Source of the DNA: Croceitalea dokdonensis DOKDO 023
GTDB lineage: Bacteria; Bacteroidota; Bacteroidia; Flavobacteriales; Flavobacteriaceae
Reading direction: 5' to 3'
DNA: 64,000 nt
NCBI RefSeq assembly: GCF_001306415.1
Contig: NZ_LDJX01000006.1
Span: 186,001-250,000 of the forward strand
Below are positions 43,040 to 53,425 of this stretch, in pieces. The notes below the pieces were generated by a model that did no database searches, was not told the DNA's origin, and worked only from the letters and a program-made list of their open reading frames with translations. The translations under genes and the position numbers were made by a program. How positions within the stretch are numbered: position 1 is the stretch's first letter; each line of letters begins with the position of its first letter.

Positions 43040-44605
43040 TTAAAACCTAAAATTAATTCCGCTGTACACCCCAAGTGAATAAGGATTAAAACTTCCGGCA
43101 GTCTCGGAAAAAGTGTTTAATTGATACTTAAAAATCGGCTCCAAGTTAAACTGTAATTTTGGGGCAAACCTATACCGGATACCAAGGCCAATATTGGTGC
43201 TAAAGTTTAGTGTGTTCACATTGTTGGCACTGCCCATGGCGGTTGCGGCGCTAGCATTTTGCAAATCTTGTAGGGTCACTGCGTTATCCACCAAAAATAA
43301 AGAGCTAAAGCCCCCAATGATATTGACACCCAGCTTCTTGTCCAACAAAGCGTAATTGAGTTCAAAGGGCACTTCTAGGTAGCCCAGTTGTTGCACCATA
43401 CGGCCATCCCTACTCGGATTTGCAACCAAAATTTCATTGTCCGTGCTAGTTGGGTTTTGGGCTTCTAGCGGCTTACTGCGCACTACCAGATTCCTAGCCG
43501 TGGGTCTATAATCGATATTATCTATCAATGCGTTGGTAGAGGATTCTGGGGAAGAGGAAAAAGCCACTTCATTGGTGTCATACCCAAAATCTACCCGGTG
43601 AACCCCTGATCGCAGGCTTAGTTTTTTACTTAGGTTATAGGATACCTGTAGTCCGTAGCTCAGATTTACATTCCCAGATTTGTCATTGGATGCAAAGTTG
43701 GAGTGGATTGGGGAGCCTTCGCCAATAGAACCATAGTAGACCGGTGCAAACGCAGCGCCCATACTCCATTTATCAGAAGTGCTTTCTTTTTCCAAGAGGG
43801 CAACCTCTTCTTCCTTGTCCTTTTCTTTTATGGCGTCAAAAATCGATGTTTTCTCATTTTGTTGCGCAATTGCCGTTTTCTCCTTTGAGCCTAAACTATC
43901 CTTGGAACGTTCCAATGGATTCTCGTCATCCTTAACGTGGGCAACATCTGTTTGCCCCGTAACTGCCGAAATAGCTTCTTCCTTTTTGTTTGCCATGGCA
44001 TTGGGAAGACTTTTTTCTACGTTATCTGGTGTTGTAGTGGCTACCTCTGTGCTTTCTGATTTGAAATTAAGGGGTTGATTCTGCTGTTTGGGTTTGGGTG
44101 TCGCTTTTGTTGCCACGTCAGTTTGTGTCCTTGATTTTGGTAGATAGCCCTTATTAGGCCGTTCTTGATTTACCAAACGCTTTTGTTTTTGCGGCAAAAG
44201 ATTTTTGTCTATGCCATTACTAAGGTCCCCATCCCCGTTTTCTTCTTTTTGTTGTGCTCCATTGGGTAGATTGCTGGGCCTATCATCTTTGTTATCATTG
44301 GAATCAACATTAGTAAGCTGAATTTCCTCTTTTTTATTTTGCTGGCTATTGGGAGCCACATTTTCCGTGTCCACTACTGGATTGTTTGGTGTGGTTTCAG
44401 GAGTATCCGCTACTGGGTTAAGGATATATAAAAGTATGGCCAATAAAGCGGCCACTCCACCTAATTGCCACCAAATGGGAACCACCCGTTTCTTCTTCTT
44501 TTTGTCCAAAGAAGCTTCAATGCGCTGCCAGACCTGCGGGTCTGCCGGTGCATCAAAGTCTTTAAACTTCTGTTTAAAGAGGTTATCTAAATTATTTTTT
44601 TCCAT
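43040..44605 (-). CDS. Transmembrane anti-sigma-like protein with C-terminal beta-barrel
   Basis: 521 residues. A cytoplasmic N-terminus (NLDNLFKQKFKDFDAPADPQ then VWQRIEASLD) precedes a single TM helix (WWQLGGVAALLAILLYIL, ~44-62), a ~200-residue low-complexity Asn/Gln/Lys/Glu linker, and a C-terminal ~230-residue barrel-like domain (WSMGAAFAPVYYGSIGE, LSYGLQVSYNLSKKLSLRSG) ending LGVYSGINFRF. It follows the ECF sigma gene by 12 bases, so it probably sequesters that factor. If both the TM helix and barrel insert as predicted, it spans both membranes. Confidence 0.75.
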   Translation of the reverse strand: MEKNNLDNLFKQKFKDFDAPADPQVWQRIEASLDKKKKKRVVPIWWQLGGVAALLAILLYILNPVADTPETTPNNPVVDTENVAPNSQQNKKEEIQLTNVDSNDNKDDRPSNLPNGAQQKEENGDGDLSNGIDKNLLPQKQKRLVNQERPNKGYLPKSRTQTDVATKATPKPKQQNQPLNFKSESTEVATTTPDNVEKSLPNAMANKKEEAISAVTGQTDVAHVKDDENPLERSKDSLGSKEKTAIAQQNEKTSIFDAIKEKDKEEEVALLEKESTSDKWSMGAAFAPVYYGSIGEGSPIHSNFASNDKSGNVNLSYGLQVSYNLSKKLSLRSGVHRVDFGYDTNEVAFSSSPESSTNALIDNIDYRPTARNLVVRSKPLEAQNPTSTDNEILVANPSRDGRMVQQLGYLEVPFELNYALLDKKLGVNIIGGFSSLFLVDNAVTLQDLQNASAATAMGSANNVNTLNFSTNIGLGIRYRFAPKLQFNLEPIFKYQLNTFSETAGSFNPYSLGVYSGINFRF

Positions 44606-44617
44606 TCTTAACCAGAA

Positions 44618-45148
44618 TTAAGTAATGTTTACTTTTTCTTTTTCAATTTTTTCTTTCAGTATCATTCTAGCCCGCGCAAGGTTAGACTTTGAGGTTCCCG
44701 TTGAGGTCCCTAATAGTTCACTGATTTCCTTATGGGAATACCCATCCAATACATAAAGATTAAAGGTCATGCGGTATTTAGTGGGTAGTTCTTGCACATA
44801 GCCCAAAAGGGTATTTAAATGGATGTCAATGGTATCGGATTCAATATCTGCACTATCCTCAATATTTTCTGAGACCACATCTAGATGGCGTTCTTTCCGA
44901 TACTTTTGGAGAACGGTATTCACGGTAATACGCTTCATCCAGCCTTCAAAAGAACCTTTAAATGTAAACTGATCTATTTTACTAAAAATGGTCATAAAAC
45001 TGTCATGTAGGTTGTCCTCGGCCTCTGTTTTGTTGCGCGAGTATTTAAGGCAGGTACCGAAAAGAATACCGGAGTATCTCCGGTACAATTCGGCCTGTGC
45101 CTTTCTATCCTGTTTTTTACAGTTGTTTATGAGCTCATCTAAACCCAA
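44618..45148 (-). CDS. ECF RNA polymerase sigma factor
   Basis: 176 residues from a TTG start; no in-frame ATG gives the region 2 N-terminus. Region 2: AELYRRYSGILFGTCLKYSR, DNLHDSFMTIFSKIDQF and GWMKRITVN; region 4: RMTFNLYVLDGYSHKEISEL then LGTSTGTSKSNL. Cognate regulator is the downstream TM protein. It follows a small lipoprotein gene by 33 bases. Confidence 0.93.
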   Translation of the reverse strand: MGLDELINNCKKQDRKAQAELYRRYSGILFGTCLKYSRNKTEAEDNLHDSFMTIFSKIDQFTFKGSFEGWMKRITVNTVLQKYRKERHLDVVSENIEDSADIESDTIDIHLNTLLGYVQELPTKYRMTFNLYVLDGYSHKEISELLGTSTGTSKSNLARARMILKEKIEKEKVNIT

Positions 45149-45181
45149 AATGCTGGTTAGCTTATATTTACACTTATTGGC

Positions 45182-45607
45182 TTAATCCTCTCTGTCGACT
45201 ACGGGAACCTCATACACAATATATTCAGGTGAGCCATCTTCTCCCGATCCTGCATAAAAGCGTAAGGTATAGGTTCCATTAAAAACGGCATTAACGGTTA
45301 ATACCGCTTGTACGCTATCTATTTGCTGGTTACACTCCCGGTCTGTCAACGTAGAGCCTATAGCTGCAATATTGCGCAAGCCGTTCTCTCCCTGTACAAT
45401 ATCAAAACCTTCAAAAAAGGTACAGTCGTCGGGCCTTAGGTAGGTCACGTTGATAGGATGAAGGCCGTTGAGCGTAAAATTATCCGGAACTTCAGCCTCC
45501 ACCACTTCTAGGGCTACAAAATGGAAATTTTCTTCAGTCTCCAGTTCACAACCAAGGAAAGTTAAACCAAAAATTAGAGATGCAATTAAAACGATACCCT
45601 TTTTCAT
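45182..45607 (-). CDS. Small lipoprotein upstream of the ECF sigma factor
   Basis: 141 residues; lipobox LIFGLTFLGCELE (Cys ~20). The mature beta-rich domain (HPINVTYLRPDDCTFFEGFD, DRECNQQIDS, TYTLRFYAGSGEDGSPEYIV) has two cysteines that could form a disulfide. Same direction as the sigma/anti-sigma pair, so it may be a target or signal partner. No family recognised. Confidence 0.65.
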   Translation of the reverse strand: MKKGIVLIASLIFGLTFLGCELETEENFHFVALEVVEAEVPDNFTLNGLHPINVTYLRPDDCTFFEGFDIVQGENGLRNIAAIGSTLTDRECNQQIDSVQAVLTVNAVFNGTYTLRFYAGSGEDGSPEYIVYEVPVVDRED

Positions 45608-45678
45608 AACAACTTTAATCGACTAAAAGATGTCGTTTTTTGCGTTAGGTTGCGTCAACAGGAGTTTTTATGAATAAT

Positions 45679-46686
45679 TTATGCTTTAATAGCGGTAATG
45701 GCCTCTTTTATTTTTTCCTCCAATTCTTCTGCCAACTCTGGATTGTCTGCCAAAAGCCCCTTTACGGCATCCCTACCTTGTCCTAGTTTGGTATCCCCAT
45801 AACTAAACCAGGACCCACTTTTCTTTACAATTTCATAGGCAACGCCCAAATCCAATATTTCCCCTACCTTGGATACGCCTTCACCGTACATGATATCAAA
45901 TTCTGCCGTTTTAAATGGAGGAGCCACTTTGTTCTTGACCACTTTTACACGGGTTTTGTTCCCTAGAACCTCGCCATCCGTGCTTTTGATCTGCGTAGAC
46001 CGCCTAATGTCCAGGCGTACAGAGGCGTAAAACTTTAAAGCGTTACCACCGGTGGTAGTTTCTGGGTTTCCAAACATGACCCCAATTTTTTCACGTAATT
46101 GGTTAATGAAGACCACGGTGCAATGGGTTTTACTAATGGAACCTGTCAATTTCCGCAAAGCTTGGGACATTAAGCGGGCATGTAATCCCATTTTGGAGTC
46201 CCCCATCTCTCCCTCAATTTCACTTTTTGGGGTCAATGCAGCCACGGAATCCACAATGACAATATCAATAGCACCAGAACGGATAAGGTTATCCGCAATT
46301 TCTAGGGCCTGTTCCCCATTATCTGGTTGTGAGATAATCAGGTTGTCAATGTCCACGCCCAGTTTTTGGGCATAGAAACGATCAAAGGCATGTTCCGCAT
46401 CAATAAAGGCAGCAATGCCACCATTCTTTTGGGCCTCCGCAATGGCGTGCAAGGTAAGGGTGGTTTTACCAGAGGATTCCGGACCGTAGATTTCAATGAC
46501 CCGTCCCCTTGGATATCCGCCAACGCCCAATGCCAAATCCAGACCCAAAGATCCAGAGGGGATTACCTCCACATCTTCAATAACGCTGTCCCCCATTTTC
46601 ATGACAGCACCTTTTCCGTAGGTTTTGTCCAATTTATCTAGGGTAAGTTTTAATGCTTTTAATTTTGCCTCTTTTTCGTTGCTCAT
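45679..46686 (-). CDS. recA: Recombinase RecA
   Basis: 335 residues. Walker [14 protein letters not shown], the MAW-like segment, [20 protein letters not shown] then [15 protein letters not shown] (loops L1/L2). Complete. Strand exchange and DNA repair; LexA-type regulation cannot be judged here. Confidence 0.98.
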   Translation of the reverse strand: MSNEKEAKLKALKLTLDKLDKTYGKGAVMKMGDSVIEDVEVIPSGSLGLDLALGVGGYPRGRVIEIYGPESSGKTTLTLHAIAEAQKNGGIAAFIDAEHAFDRFYAQKLGVDIDNLIISQPDNGEQALEIADNLIRSGAIDIVIVDSVAALTPKSEIEGEMGDSKMGLHARLMSQALRKLTGSISKTHCTVVFINQLREKIGVMFGNPETTTGGNALKFYASVRLDIRRSTQIKSTDGEVLGNKTRVKVVKNKVAPPFKTAEFDIMYGEGVSKVGEILDLGVAYEIVKKSGSWFSYGDTKLGQGRDAVKGLLADNPELAEELEEKIKEAITAIKA

Positions 46687-46809
46687 GGTTCCTTTTTATT
46701 AGAGAACGAAAATAGCATTTCTTTGTCATTTTTGGATACCAACGCAACCTTTTCAACCAATCACATCTATAAAATGATTGTTTGCCCCAATAGTTTGATA
46801 ATTGCACAC

Positions 46810-46885
46810 GACCACTAGAAAGAACTTTTATCTATGAAAAAGAAACATAGTGGTCAAAAGGCACCCTAAATAAAGGGTGCCTTTT
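46810..46885 (+). ncRNA. Candidate small RNA with two hairpins
   Basis: GACCACTA (46810-46817) pairs with TAGTGGTC (46848-46855), enclosing 30 bases; directly after it AAAAGGCACCC (46856-46866) pairs with GGGTGCCTTTT (46875-46885), a strong terminator. A 12-codon ORF (ATG 46834 to TAA 46869, MKKKHSGQKAP) runs from the first loop into the second hairpin. It sits in the 260-base divergent region between recA and trhO. Either an sRNA or a leader-peptide attenuator for trhO. Confidence 0.5.
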
Positions 46886-46946
46886 CATGTAATCCTTATT
46901 TTTGCCCAAAAGAACATATTTCGTTAACTTATCTTATTGGTATAGC

Positions 46947-47978
46947 ATGCAACTGTACAATACACTAAGTGCGAAGGAAAGGGAACTTCTGATTGAAGAG
47001 GCGGGTAAAGAACGCCTAACCATCTCTTTCTACAAATACGCGCACATTAAGAACCCCCAACTTTTTAGGGACTATCTTTTTATACACTGGAACGCTTTGG
47101 ACGTTTTGGGCAGAATATATGTTGCCAAGGAAGGCATTAACGCTCAATTATCCGTCCCGGCAGATAATTTTGAGGCCTTTAAGCAACACTTGGACAGTAT
47201 TTCTTTCCTTGAACACGTTCGTTTGAATATTGCCATAGAACAGGACAATAAATCCTTTCTAAAACTCAAGGTGAAAGTACGTCATAAAATAGTGGCCGAT
47301 GGCCTGGACGATGGCTCCTTTGATGTGACCAACAAAGGAATACACGTGGATGCCCAAAAGTTTAATGAGCTCATTGAAGACCCCGATACCGTTTTGGTGG
47401 ATATGCGCAACCATTACGAAAGTGAAATAGGTCATTTTAAAAATGCCATTACCCCGGATGTGGATACGTTTCGTGATTCTTTGGATGTAATAGAGGAGGA
47501 CCTAAAAGACCACAAAGAGGATAAAAAATTGGTGATGTACTGCACGGGCGGGATTCGTTGCGAAAAGGCCAGTGCCTATTATAAGCACAAGGGTTTTAAA
47601 CAGGTGTACCAACTAGAAGGTGGCATAATTGAATATACCAGACAAGTAAAAAAGAAGAACCTGGAAAATAAGTTCCTGGGAAAAAACTTTGTTTTTGACC
47701 ACAGGCGGGGCGAACGTATTTCTGATCATATCATTTCCAATTGCCACCAATGTGGACAACCCTGTGACACCCACGTTAACTGCGCCAATGAGGCCTGCCA
47801 TTTGCTGTTCATCCAATGTGAGGCATGTGCCAAAGCCATGAACGAGTGTTGCTCGGATGCTTGTAAAACCATACATGCACTGCCTTTTGAAGAACAGAAA
47901 AAACTTCGTAAAGGGAAGCATGCCAGCAACAAAATCTTTAAAAAAGGACGCTCCGAAGTATTGAAATTTAAGAAGTAA
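46947..47978 (+). CDS. trhO: tRNA uridine(34) hydroxylase, rhodanese family (TrhO/YceA)
   Basis: 343 residues from ATG at 46947; a TTG-initiated extension to 46902 is unlikely. N-terminal ferredoxin-like domain (FYKYAHIKNPQLFRDYLF, GRIYVAKEGINAQLS) and rhodanese with active loop YCTGGIRCEKAS. The C-terminal tail is Cys-rich (CHQCGQPCDTHVNC, CEACAKAMNECCSDAC), common in this family. Makes 5-hydroxyuridine at U34 of tRNAs. Confidence 0.93.
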   Translation: MQLYNTLSAKERELLIEEAGKERLTISFYKYAHIKNPQLFRDYLFIHWNALDVLGRIYVAKEGINAQLSVPADNFEAFKQHLDSISFLEHVRLNIAIEQDNKSFLKLKVKVRHKIVADGLDDGSFDVTNKGIHVDAQKFNELIEDPDTVLVDMRNHYESEIGHFKNAITPDVDTFRDSLDVIEEDLKDHKEDKKLVMYCTGGIRCEKASAYYKHKGFKQVYQLEGGIIEYTRQVKKKNLENKFLGKNFVFDHRRGERISDHIISNCHQCGQPCDTHVNCANEACHLLFIQCEACAKAMNECCSDACKTIHALPFEEQKKLRKGKHASNKIFKKGRSEVLKFKK

Positions 47979-48035
47979 GATTTAGCAACTGTTTAAATTA
48001 TGCTATCTTTACTTTTGAGTTTAATATGAACCTTT

Positions 48036-48065
48036 TTTAGCATCACCCTTGGTGCGGATGCTAAA
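48036..48065. repeat. Nine-bp inverted repeat upstream of the PSP1 gene
   Basis: TTTAGCATC (48036-48044) and GATGCTAAA (48057-48065) form a perfect stem, with a short inner ACC/GGT pairing. No T-run follows on the plus strand and the minus side has an A-run, so it is not a classical terminator. It may be a 5' UTR hairpin of the PSP1 gene. Confidence 0.5.
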
Positions 48066-48079
48066 TCAAGATATAAAAT

Positions 48080-49249
48080 ATGGGTTGTAGCAGTTGTTCA
48101 ACTGGCAAAGATGGACAACCGCGTGGATGCAAGAACAATGGTACTTGTGGCACGGATGGTTGTAACAAGCTTACAGTTTTCGATTGGCTTTCCAATATGT
48201 CGCTTCCAAATGGGCAAAAGCCTTTTGATTGCGTGGAAGTCCGTTTCAAAAACAGTAGAAAAGAATTCTTCAGAAATTCAGAAAACCTTAGTCTTTCCAT
48301 AGGAGATGTGGTAGCCACACAAGCAAAATCCGGACATGATGTGGGTATTGTTACCCTTACCGGCGAGTTGGTAAAGGTGCAAATGAAGAAAAAAAAGGTG
48401 TCTGCGGAAGACAATGGCCTTCCCAAAATTTACCGAAAAGCTTCCCAGCGAGATATTGATATTTGGCAGAAATGCAGGGATAAGGAAGCAGAAATCCAAA
48501 AACGGGCAAGGGAGATAGCCATTTCCCTAAAGTTGGAAATGAAAATAAGCGACGTTGAATTTCAGGGCGACGGTTCTAAGGCCACGTTTTATTATACCGC
48601 GGAAGACCGTGTGGATTTTAGGCAGCTCATCAAGGATATGGCCAAGGCTTTTAGCATTAGGATAGAGATGAGACAGATTGGCTACCGGCAAGAAGCACAA
48701 AGGCTTGGTGGTATTGGGTCCTGCGGGCGGGAGCTCTGTTGTTCTACCTGGCTTTCAGATTTTAGGTCTGTAAGCACTGCATCTGCACGTTACCAGCAGC
48801 TGGCATTGAATCCACAAAAACTGGCAGGACAATGTGGAAAGCTAAAGTGCTGCTTAAATTACGAGTTGGACATGTACCTGGATGCCTTAAAGGACTTTCC
48901 TTCACCGGATACCAAACTACAGACGGAAAAAGGCGTCGCTTTTTGTCAGAAAACGGATATTTTTAAAGAAACCCTTTGGTTCTCCTACAAAAACGAACCT
49001 GCCAACTGGCACGCCCTCAACAAAAAACAAGTCCAGGAAATCATAGGTTTGAACAAGGCCAAAAAGAAAGTGGCCAGTCTGGAGGCCTATGTTGTAGATA
49101 TTCCCTTGGAAGAGAAGTTGGTTTTTGAAAACGTGGTTGGCCAGGATAGCCTAAATCGTTTTGATAAACCCAAAAGGCGGAACAATAAAAAACGTAGAAA
49201 CAAGAAAAGACGGCCTAATAAAAACAAAGCAGCTTCTAAAAATGGTTAA
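48080..49249 (+). CDS. PSP1/RicT-like protein
   Basis: 389 residues. The PSP1 domain is clear (KFRxR-like VRFKNSRKEFFRNSE, GGIGSCGRELCCSTWLSDF, GQCGKLKCCLNYELDMY). The N-terminus is Cys-rich (CSSCSTGKDGQPRGCKNNGT then CGTDGCNK) and the C-terminal ~30 residues are very basic (KRRNNKKRRNKKRRPNKNK). In B. subtilis RicT acts in an Fe-S protein complex affecting RNase Y; the Cys sets here fit metal binding. A -7-like TACTTTTG lies at 48010-48017. The stop overlaps gldH by eight bases. Confidence 0.85.
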   Translation: MGCSSCSTGKDGQPRGCKNNGTCGTDGCNKLTVFDWLSNMSLPNGQKPFDCVEVRFKNSRKEFFRNSENLSLSIGDVVATQAKSGHDVGIVTLTGELVKVQMKKKKVSAEDNGLPKIYRKASQRDIDIWQKCRDKEAEIQKRAREIAISLKLEMKISDVEFQGDGSKATFYYTAEDRVDFRQLIKDMAKAFSIRIEMRQIGYRQEAQRLGGIGSCGRELCCSTWLSDFRSVSTASARYQQLALNPQKLAGQCGKLKCCLNYELDMYLDALKDFPSPDTKLQTEKGVAFCQKTDIFKETLWFSYKNEPANWHALNKKQVQEIIGLNKAKKKVASLEAYVVDIPLEEKLVFENVVGQDSLNRFDKPKRRNNKKRRNKKRRPNKNKAASKNG

Positions 49250-49730
49250 AAAATATTTGGTGGTACTCGTTTGTTTGATGGTTGGCGCTTGTTCTTCAAA
49301 TACGATATACTCAGAATATACCAGCCTAAACAATGGTCGTTGGAAGGCCAGCGACACTTTGCAATTTCAGTTTAAAAGCACGGACAGTCTTTATCCCAAT
49401 CATGTGTATATCAATGTAAGGAACAATAATGAATTTGAGTTCAGCAATTTGTTTTTAATCACAAAACTGGAAACCCCACTTGGAGACACCACATTGGATA
49501 CCTTAGAGTTTGAAATGGCTGCACCGGATGGGAGTTGGTTAGGAAATGGCCGTGGCAGTATCAAGGAAAGTAGGCTTTGGTACCGGGAAAACATCGTTTT
49601 TAAGGAATCTGGCGTATATACCTTTAACATAGTGCACGCCATGCGAAAAAATGGCGAGGTCAGAGGTATGGAAAGCCTAAAAGGCATTACCGATGTTGGT
49701 TTAGAAATTGAAAAAAGTAAGACTCCCTAA
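49242..49730 (+). CDS. gldH: Gliding motility lipoprotein GldH
   Basis: 162 residues from ATG at 49242, inside the PSP1 end. Lipobox VCLMVGACSS (Cys ~16). The mature domain (SEYTSLNNGRWKASDTLQFQ, YINVRNNNEFEFSNLFLI, GSWLGNGRGSIKESRLWYRE) matches GldH. Required for gliding and type IX secretion-linked processes in F. johnsoniae. The order PSP1-gldH-PBP1A is one I recall from other flavobacteria. Confidence 0.88.
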   Translation: MVKKYLVVLVCLMVGACSSNTIYSEYTSLNNGRWKASDTLQFQFKSTDSLYPNHVYINVRNNNEFEFSNLFLITKLETPLGDTTLDTLEFEMAAPDGSWLGNGRGSIKESRLWYRENIVFKESGVYTFNIVHAMRKNGEVRGMESLKGITDVGLEIEKSKTP

Positions 49731-52060
49731 TGGCAACAGCTAAGAAGAAGCAAAAAAATCGGTTTTTTAAGTTTATCAAATGGTTTTGGATACTGTTCTT
49801 TACCGGCATATGTGCGGGAGGACTCATCTTTTTATTGGCATCATGGGGCGTTTTTGGACCCATGCCAGAGTATGAATATTTGGAAAATCCTGAAACCAAC
49901 CTGGCAACAGAATTTATTTCGGCGGATGGGGAGACCTTGGGCAAGCTGTATTTGGATGATAACAGAACACCGGTAGATTTCAAGGATTTACCAAAAAACC
50001 TAGTGGACGCCTTGGTTGCTACGGAAGATGCCCGTTTTTATGAACATGCCGGTATTGATGCCAGAGGCTTCTTAAGAGCTTTGTTCTATTTGGGAAAAAA
50101 AGGTGGTGCCAGTACCATTTCCCAACAGTTGGCCAGACAACTCTTTGTTGGGGTAAGGTCCAGAAATAAAGTAGAAGCAATTACCCAAAAAATAAAGGAA
50201 TGGGTATTGGCAACCCGCTTGGAACGCCAGTATACCAAAGAGGAAATTATTGCCATGTATTTCAATATTTATGATTTTGGAAATAATGCCGATGGTATCC
50301 GTTCTGCGTCCCGTATTTATTTCGGGAAGGAACCCAAAGAACTTCGCGTAGAGGAGTCTGCCATGTTAGTGGGTATGTTCAAGAATTCTTCTTTGTACAA
50401 TCCACGGCCTAGCCGTAATCCGGTAGGCACAAAGAATAGGCGCAATGTAGTTTTGGCCCAAATGGCAAAATACGGGTATATACAAGAACAGCTTAAAGAT
50501 TCGTTGCAGAAACTTCCTTTAAAACTGAACTATAATCCAGAATCCCACCGTGAAGGTTTGGCGACCTACTTTAGGATGTATATGCAGCGCTGGTTAAACA
50601 ACTGGGTAAAGGACAACCCAAAGCCAGATGGTACCAAATACAACATCTATCAAGATGGGCTTAAAATCTATACGACCATAGATTCCAGAATGCAGCAAAA
50701 TGCAGAAGATGCAGTGACCGCTCATATGAAAAAACTGCAGGCGGAGTTTTTTGTGCAAAATACGCCAGAACGGAATAAAACGACCCCATTTCTGGATTTG
50801 GAGCCTTTTGAGATTGATAATATCATGGAACGTGCCATGAAAACCTCCCAAAGATGGCGTGCTTTAAAACGTCAAGGGGTTTCTGAGAATAAAATAAGAG
50901 CCTCTTTTAAGGAAAAAACCCCGATGACCGTATTTGACTGGAACAGCGATTCCTACGAGAAAGATACCGTAATGACCCCCTTGGATTCCATCCGGTATTA
51001 CAAGACTTTTTTGCGTACTGCCATGATGTCCATGGAGCCACAGACAGGCCATGTAAAAGCTTGGGTTGGTGGCGTAGACTACAAACATTTTCAATATGAT
51101 AATGTCATACAGGGTTCTAGGCAAGCGGGTTCTACCTTTAAACCATTTGTATATGCGGCTGCCATAGACCAGTTACGATTATCTCCCTGCGATTCATTAC
51201 CGGACACGCAGTATTGCATAGAGCCATTAAAACATGGCAACATGGAGCAGTGGTGCCCAAAGAATTCTGATGGCAAGTATTCCATGAAAAAGCGCACCTT
51301 AAAAAATGCGTTGGCAAATTCCGTGAATACCATTACAGCACAACTTATAGATCAGGTTGGGCCAGGATCCGTAGCTACGATTGCAAATAATATGGGTATT
51401 TCTAGAGAGATTTTGCCTGTTCCAGCAATAGCATTGGGCGTACCCGAAGTCAATGTTTATGAAATGGTAGGCGCATACGGAACTTTTGCAAATCAAGGGG
51501 TATATGTAAAACCAGTTATGGTCACTCGAATTGAAGATAAGAATGGTACGGTTTTATATGAGTACGTGCCCGAAACCAAAGATGTGTTAAGTAAGGATGT
51601 CGCCTATGCCATGGTTGATTTGATGAAGGGGGTGACCCAAGGAGGCTCAGGAACTAGGCTGAGGCACTCTTACAATAAGAACAATACGGTGTATAAGGAA
51701 ATTATAACAGGTTATCCTTATGAATTAACCAACCCTATTGCCGGTAAAACAGGTACCACACAGAACCAAAGTGACGGCTGGTTTATGGGCATGGTACCCA
51801 ATTTGGTCACCGGGGTCTGGGTAGGTGGTGAAGAGCGGGCCACGCATTTTAAGTCCATTCTCTATGGCCAGGGTGCTTCCATGGCATTGCCCATTTGGGG
51901 GCTATATATGAAGGCGAATTATGAAAATGAGGAACTGGGCATATCAAAATCGGATTTTGAGAAGCCAGAAAACTTGTCCATCAATGTGGATTGTACCAAA
52001 GTCATTGAGGAGATGAAAAAAGAGGAAGTTAAAGACGATTTAGAAGAACTGGATTTTTAG
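49730..52060 (+). CDS. mrcA: Penicillin-binding protein 1A (bifunctional)
   Basis: 776 residues. N-terminal TM anchor, glycosyltransferase 51 motifs ([33 protein letters not shown]), and transpeptidase motifs [13 protein letters not shown] (SxxK), NSVNTITAQ (SxN) and [14 protein letters not shown]. Polymerises and crosslinks peptidoglycan. One-base overlap with gldH (TAATG). Confidence 0.95.
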   Translation: MATAKKKQKNRFFKFIKWFWILFFTGICAGGLIFLLASWGVFGPMPEYEYLENPETNLATEFISADGETLGKLYLDDNRTPVDFKDLPKNLVDALVATEDARFYEHAGIDARGFLRALFYLGKKGGASTISQQLARQLFVGVRSRNKVEAITQKIKEWVLATRLERQYTKEEIIAMYFNIYDFGNNADGIRSASRIYFGKEPKELRVEESAMLVGMFKNSSLYNPRPSRNPVGTKNRRNVVLAQMAKYGYIQEQLKDSLQKLPLKLNYNPESHREGLATYFRMYMQRWLNNWVKDNPKPDGTKYNIYQDGLKIYTTIDSRMQQNAEDAVTAHMKKLQAEFFVQNTPERNKTTPFLDLEPFEIDNIMERAMKTSQRWRALKRQGVSENKIRASFKEKTPMTVFDWNSDSYEKDTVMTPLDSIRYYKTFLRTAMMSMEPQTGHVKAWVGGVDYKHFQYDNVIQGSRQAGSTFKPFVYAAAIDQLRLSPCDSLPDTQYCIEPLKHGNMEQWCPKNSDGKYSMKKRTLKNALANSVNTITAQLIDQVGPGSVATIANNMGISREILPVPAIALGVPEVNVYEMVGAYGTFANQGVYVKPVMVTRIEDKNGTVLYEYVPETKDVLSKDVAYAMVDLMKGVTQGGSGTRLRHSYNKNNTVYKEIITGYPYELTNPIAGKTGTTQNQSDGWFMGMVPNLVTGVWVGGEERATHFKSILYGQGASMALPIWGLYMKANYENEELGISKSDFEKPENLSINVDCTKVIEEMKKEEVKDDLEELDF

Positions 52061-52071
52061 AAAAACAAGCC

Positions 52072-52779
52072 ATGATAAATAAAAAGGTGTCAAATGTGGC
52101 CAACGCCCTTGAGGGGGTCAAAAATGGGATGACCTTTATGTTGGGTGGTTTTGGTCTTTGTGGCATCCCAGAGAACGCCATTGCTGAATTGGTACGTCTG
52201 GGCATAAAGGACATCACTTGTATATCAAACAATGCAGGCGTAGATGATTTTGGCCTTGGATTGCTCTTGCAAGGACGCCAAATAAAAAAAATGATTTCTT
52301 CCTACGTAGGGGAAAATGACGAGTTTGAACGGCAAATGTTGAGCGGGGAATTGGAGGTAGAGCTTACCCCACAAGGCACCTTGGCCGAAAAATGTAGGGC
52401 TGCCCAAGGCGGTTTTCCTGCATTTTATACCCCAGCGGGATACGGCACGGAGGTTGCCCATGGAAAGGAAACACGAGAGTTCAATGGTAAAATGTATGTT
52501 TTGGAACATGCCTACAAGGCAGATTTTTCCTTTGTTAAAGCTTGGAAGGGTGATGAGGCAGGTAACTTAATCTTTAAGGGTACGGCAAGAAACTTTAATC
52601 CCTGCATGTGTGGCGCTGCCACCATAACCGTGGCTGAGGTGGAAGAACTCCATCCGGCAGGTAGCTTGGACCCCAATGAGATTCATATTCCGGGCATTTT
52701 TGTACAGCGCATCTTCAAAGGAGAACATTATGAGAAACGCATTGAGCAAAGAACCGTAAGAACAAAAAATCATGCTTGA
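52072..52779 (+). CDS. scoA: 3-oxoacid CoA-transferase subunit A
   Basis: 235 residues. [20 protein letters not shown] (GxGGF loop), [18 protein letters not shown] and [20 protein letters not shown] are SCOT/ScoA motifs. Transfers CoA from succinyl-CoA to acetoacetate, with subunit B. Eight-base overlap with scoB. Confidence 0.94.
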   Translation: MINKKVSNVANALEGVKNGMTFMLGGFGLCGIPENAIAELVRLGIKDITCISNNAGVDDFGLGLLLQGRQIKKMISSYVGENDEFERQMLSGELEVELTPQGTLAEKCRAAQGGFPAFYTPAGYGTEVAHGKETREFNGKMYVLEHAYKADFSFVKAWKGDEAGNLIFKGTARNFNPCMCGAATITVAEVEELHPAGSLDPNEIHIPGIFVQRIFKGEHYEKRIEQRTVRTKNHA

Positions 52780-53425
52780 TAAAAACGGTATAGCAAAAAG
52801 AATAGCCAAAGAAGTGCAAGATGGCTTTTACGTTAACCTAGGCATTGGTATTCCCACCTTAGTGGCCAATTTTGTTCGGGAAGATATCAACGTAGAGTTT
52901 CAGAGTGAAAATGGGGTTTTGGGCATGGGTCCCTTTCCTTTTGAAGGCGAAGAGGATGCGGATATCATCAATGCTGGCAAACAAACCATTACCACCTTGC
53001 CCGGGGCATCATTTTTTGATTCTGCCACCAGCTTTGCCATGATTCGTGGCAAACATGTGGATTTAACCATCTTGGGAGCTATGGAAGTTGCTGACAACGG
53101 GGATATCGCCAATTGGAAGATTCCCGGTAAAATGGTAAAAGGGATGGGTGGTGCCATGGATTTGGTGGCATCGGCAGAAAACATCATTGTTGCCATGATG
53201 CATACCAACCGTGCCGGTGAATCCAAACTGCTAAAACAATGTTCCCTACCCCTGACAGGCGTGGGCTGTGTAAAGAAAATTGTGACGAATTTAGCGGTAC
53301 TGGAGGTAGGCCCTAAAGGGTTTGTGCTACTAGAGAGGGCTCCCGGGGTTAGTGTGGAAGAAATTCAAAAAGCGACCCAAGGGAGGTTGATTGTTAAGGG
53401 CACTGTTCCAGAAATGGTTATATAA
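52772..53425 (+). CDS. scoB: 3-oxoacid CoA-transferase subunit B
   Basis: 217 residues. [14 protein letters not shown] and the catalytic Glu in [13 protein letters not shown] identify subunit [20 protein letters not shown] follows. The stop region overlaps the 3' end of the convergent kinase by eight bases. Confidence 0.94.
   Translation: MLDKNGIAKRIAKEVQDGFYVNLGIGIPTLVANFVREDINVEFQSENGVLGMGPFPFEGEEDADIINAGKQTITTLPGASFFDSATSFAMIRGKHVDLTILGAMEVADNGDIANWKIPGKMVKGMGGAMDLVASAENIIVAMMHTNRAGESKLLKQCSLPLTGVGCVKKIVTNLAVLEVGPKGFVLLERAPGVSVEEIQKATQGRLIVKGTVPEMVI

Noticed and set aside
46901-46946. Upstream TTG start for trhO
   Set aside because: The family N-terminus aligns with the ATG at 46947, and the extension reads as non-conserved intergenic sequence.
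48036-48065. Riboswitch or terminator upstream of the PSP1 gene
   Set aside because: A single short stem with no T-run and no recognisable riboswitch motif; listed only as an inverted repeat.
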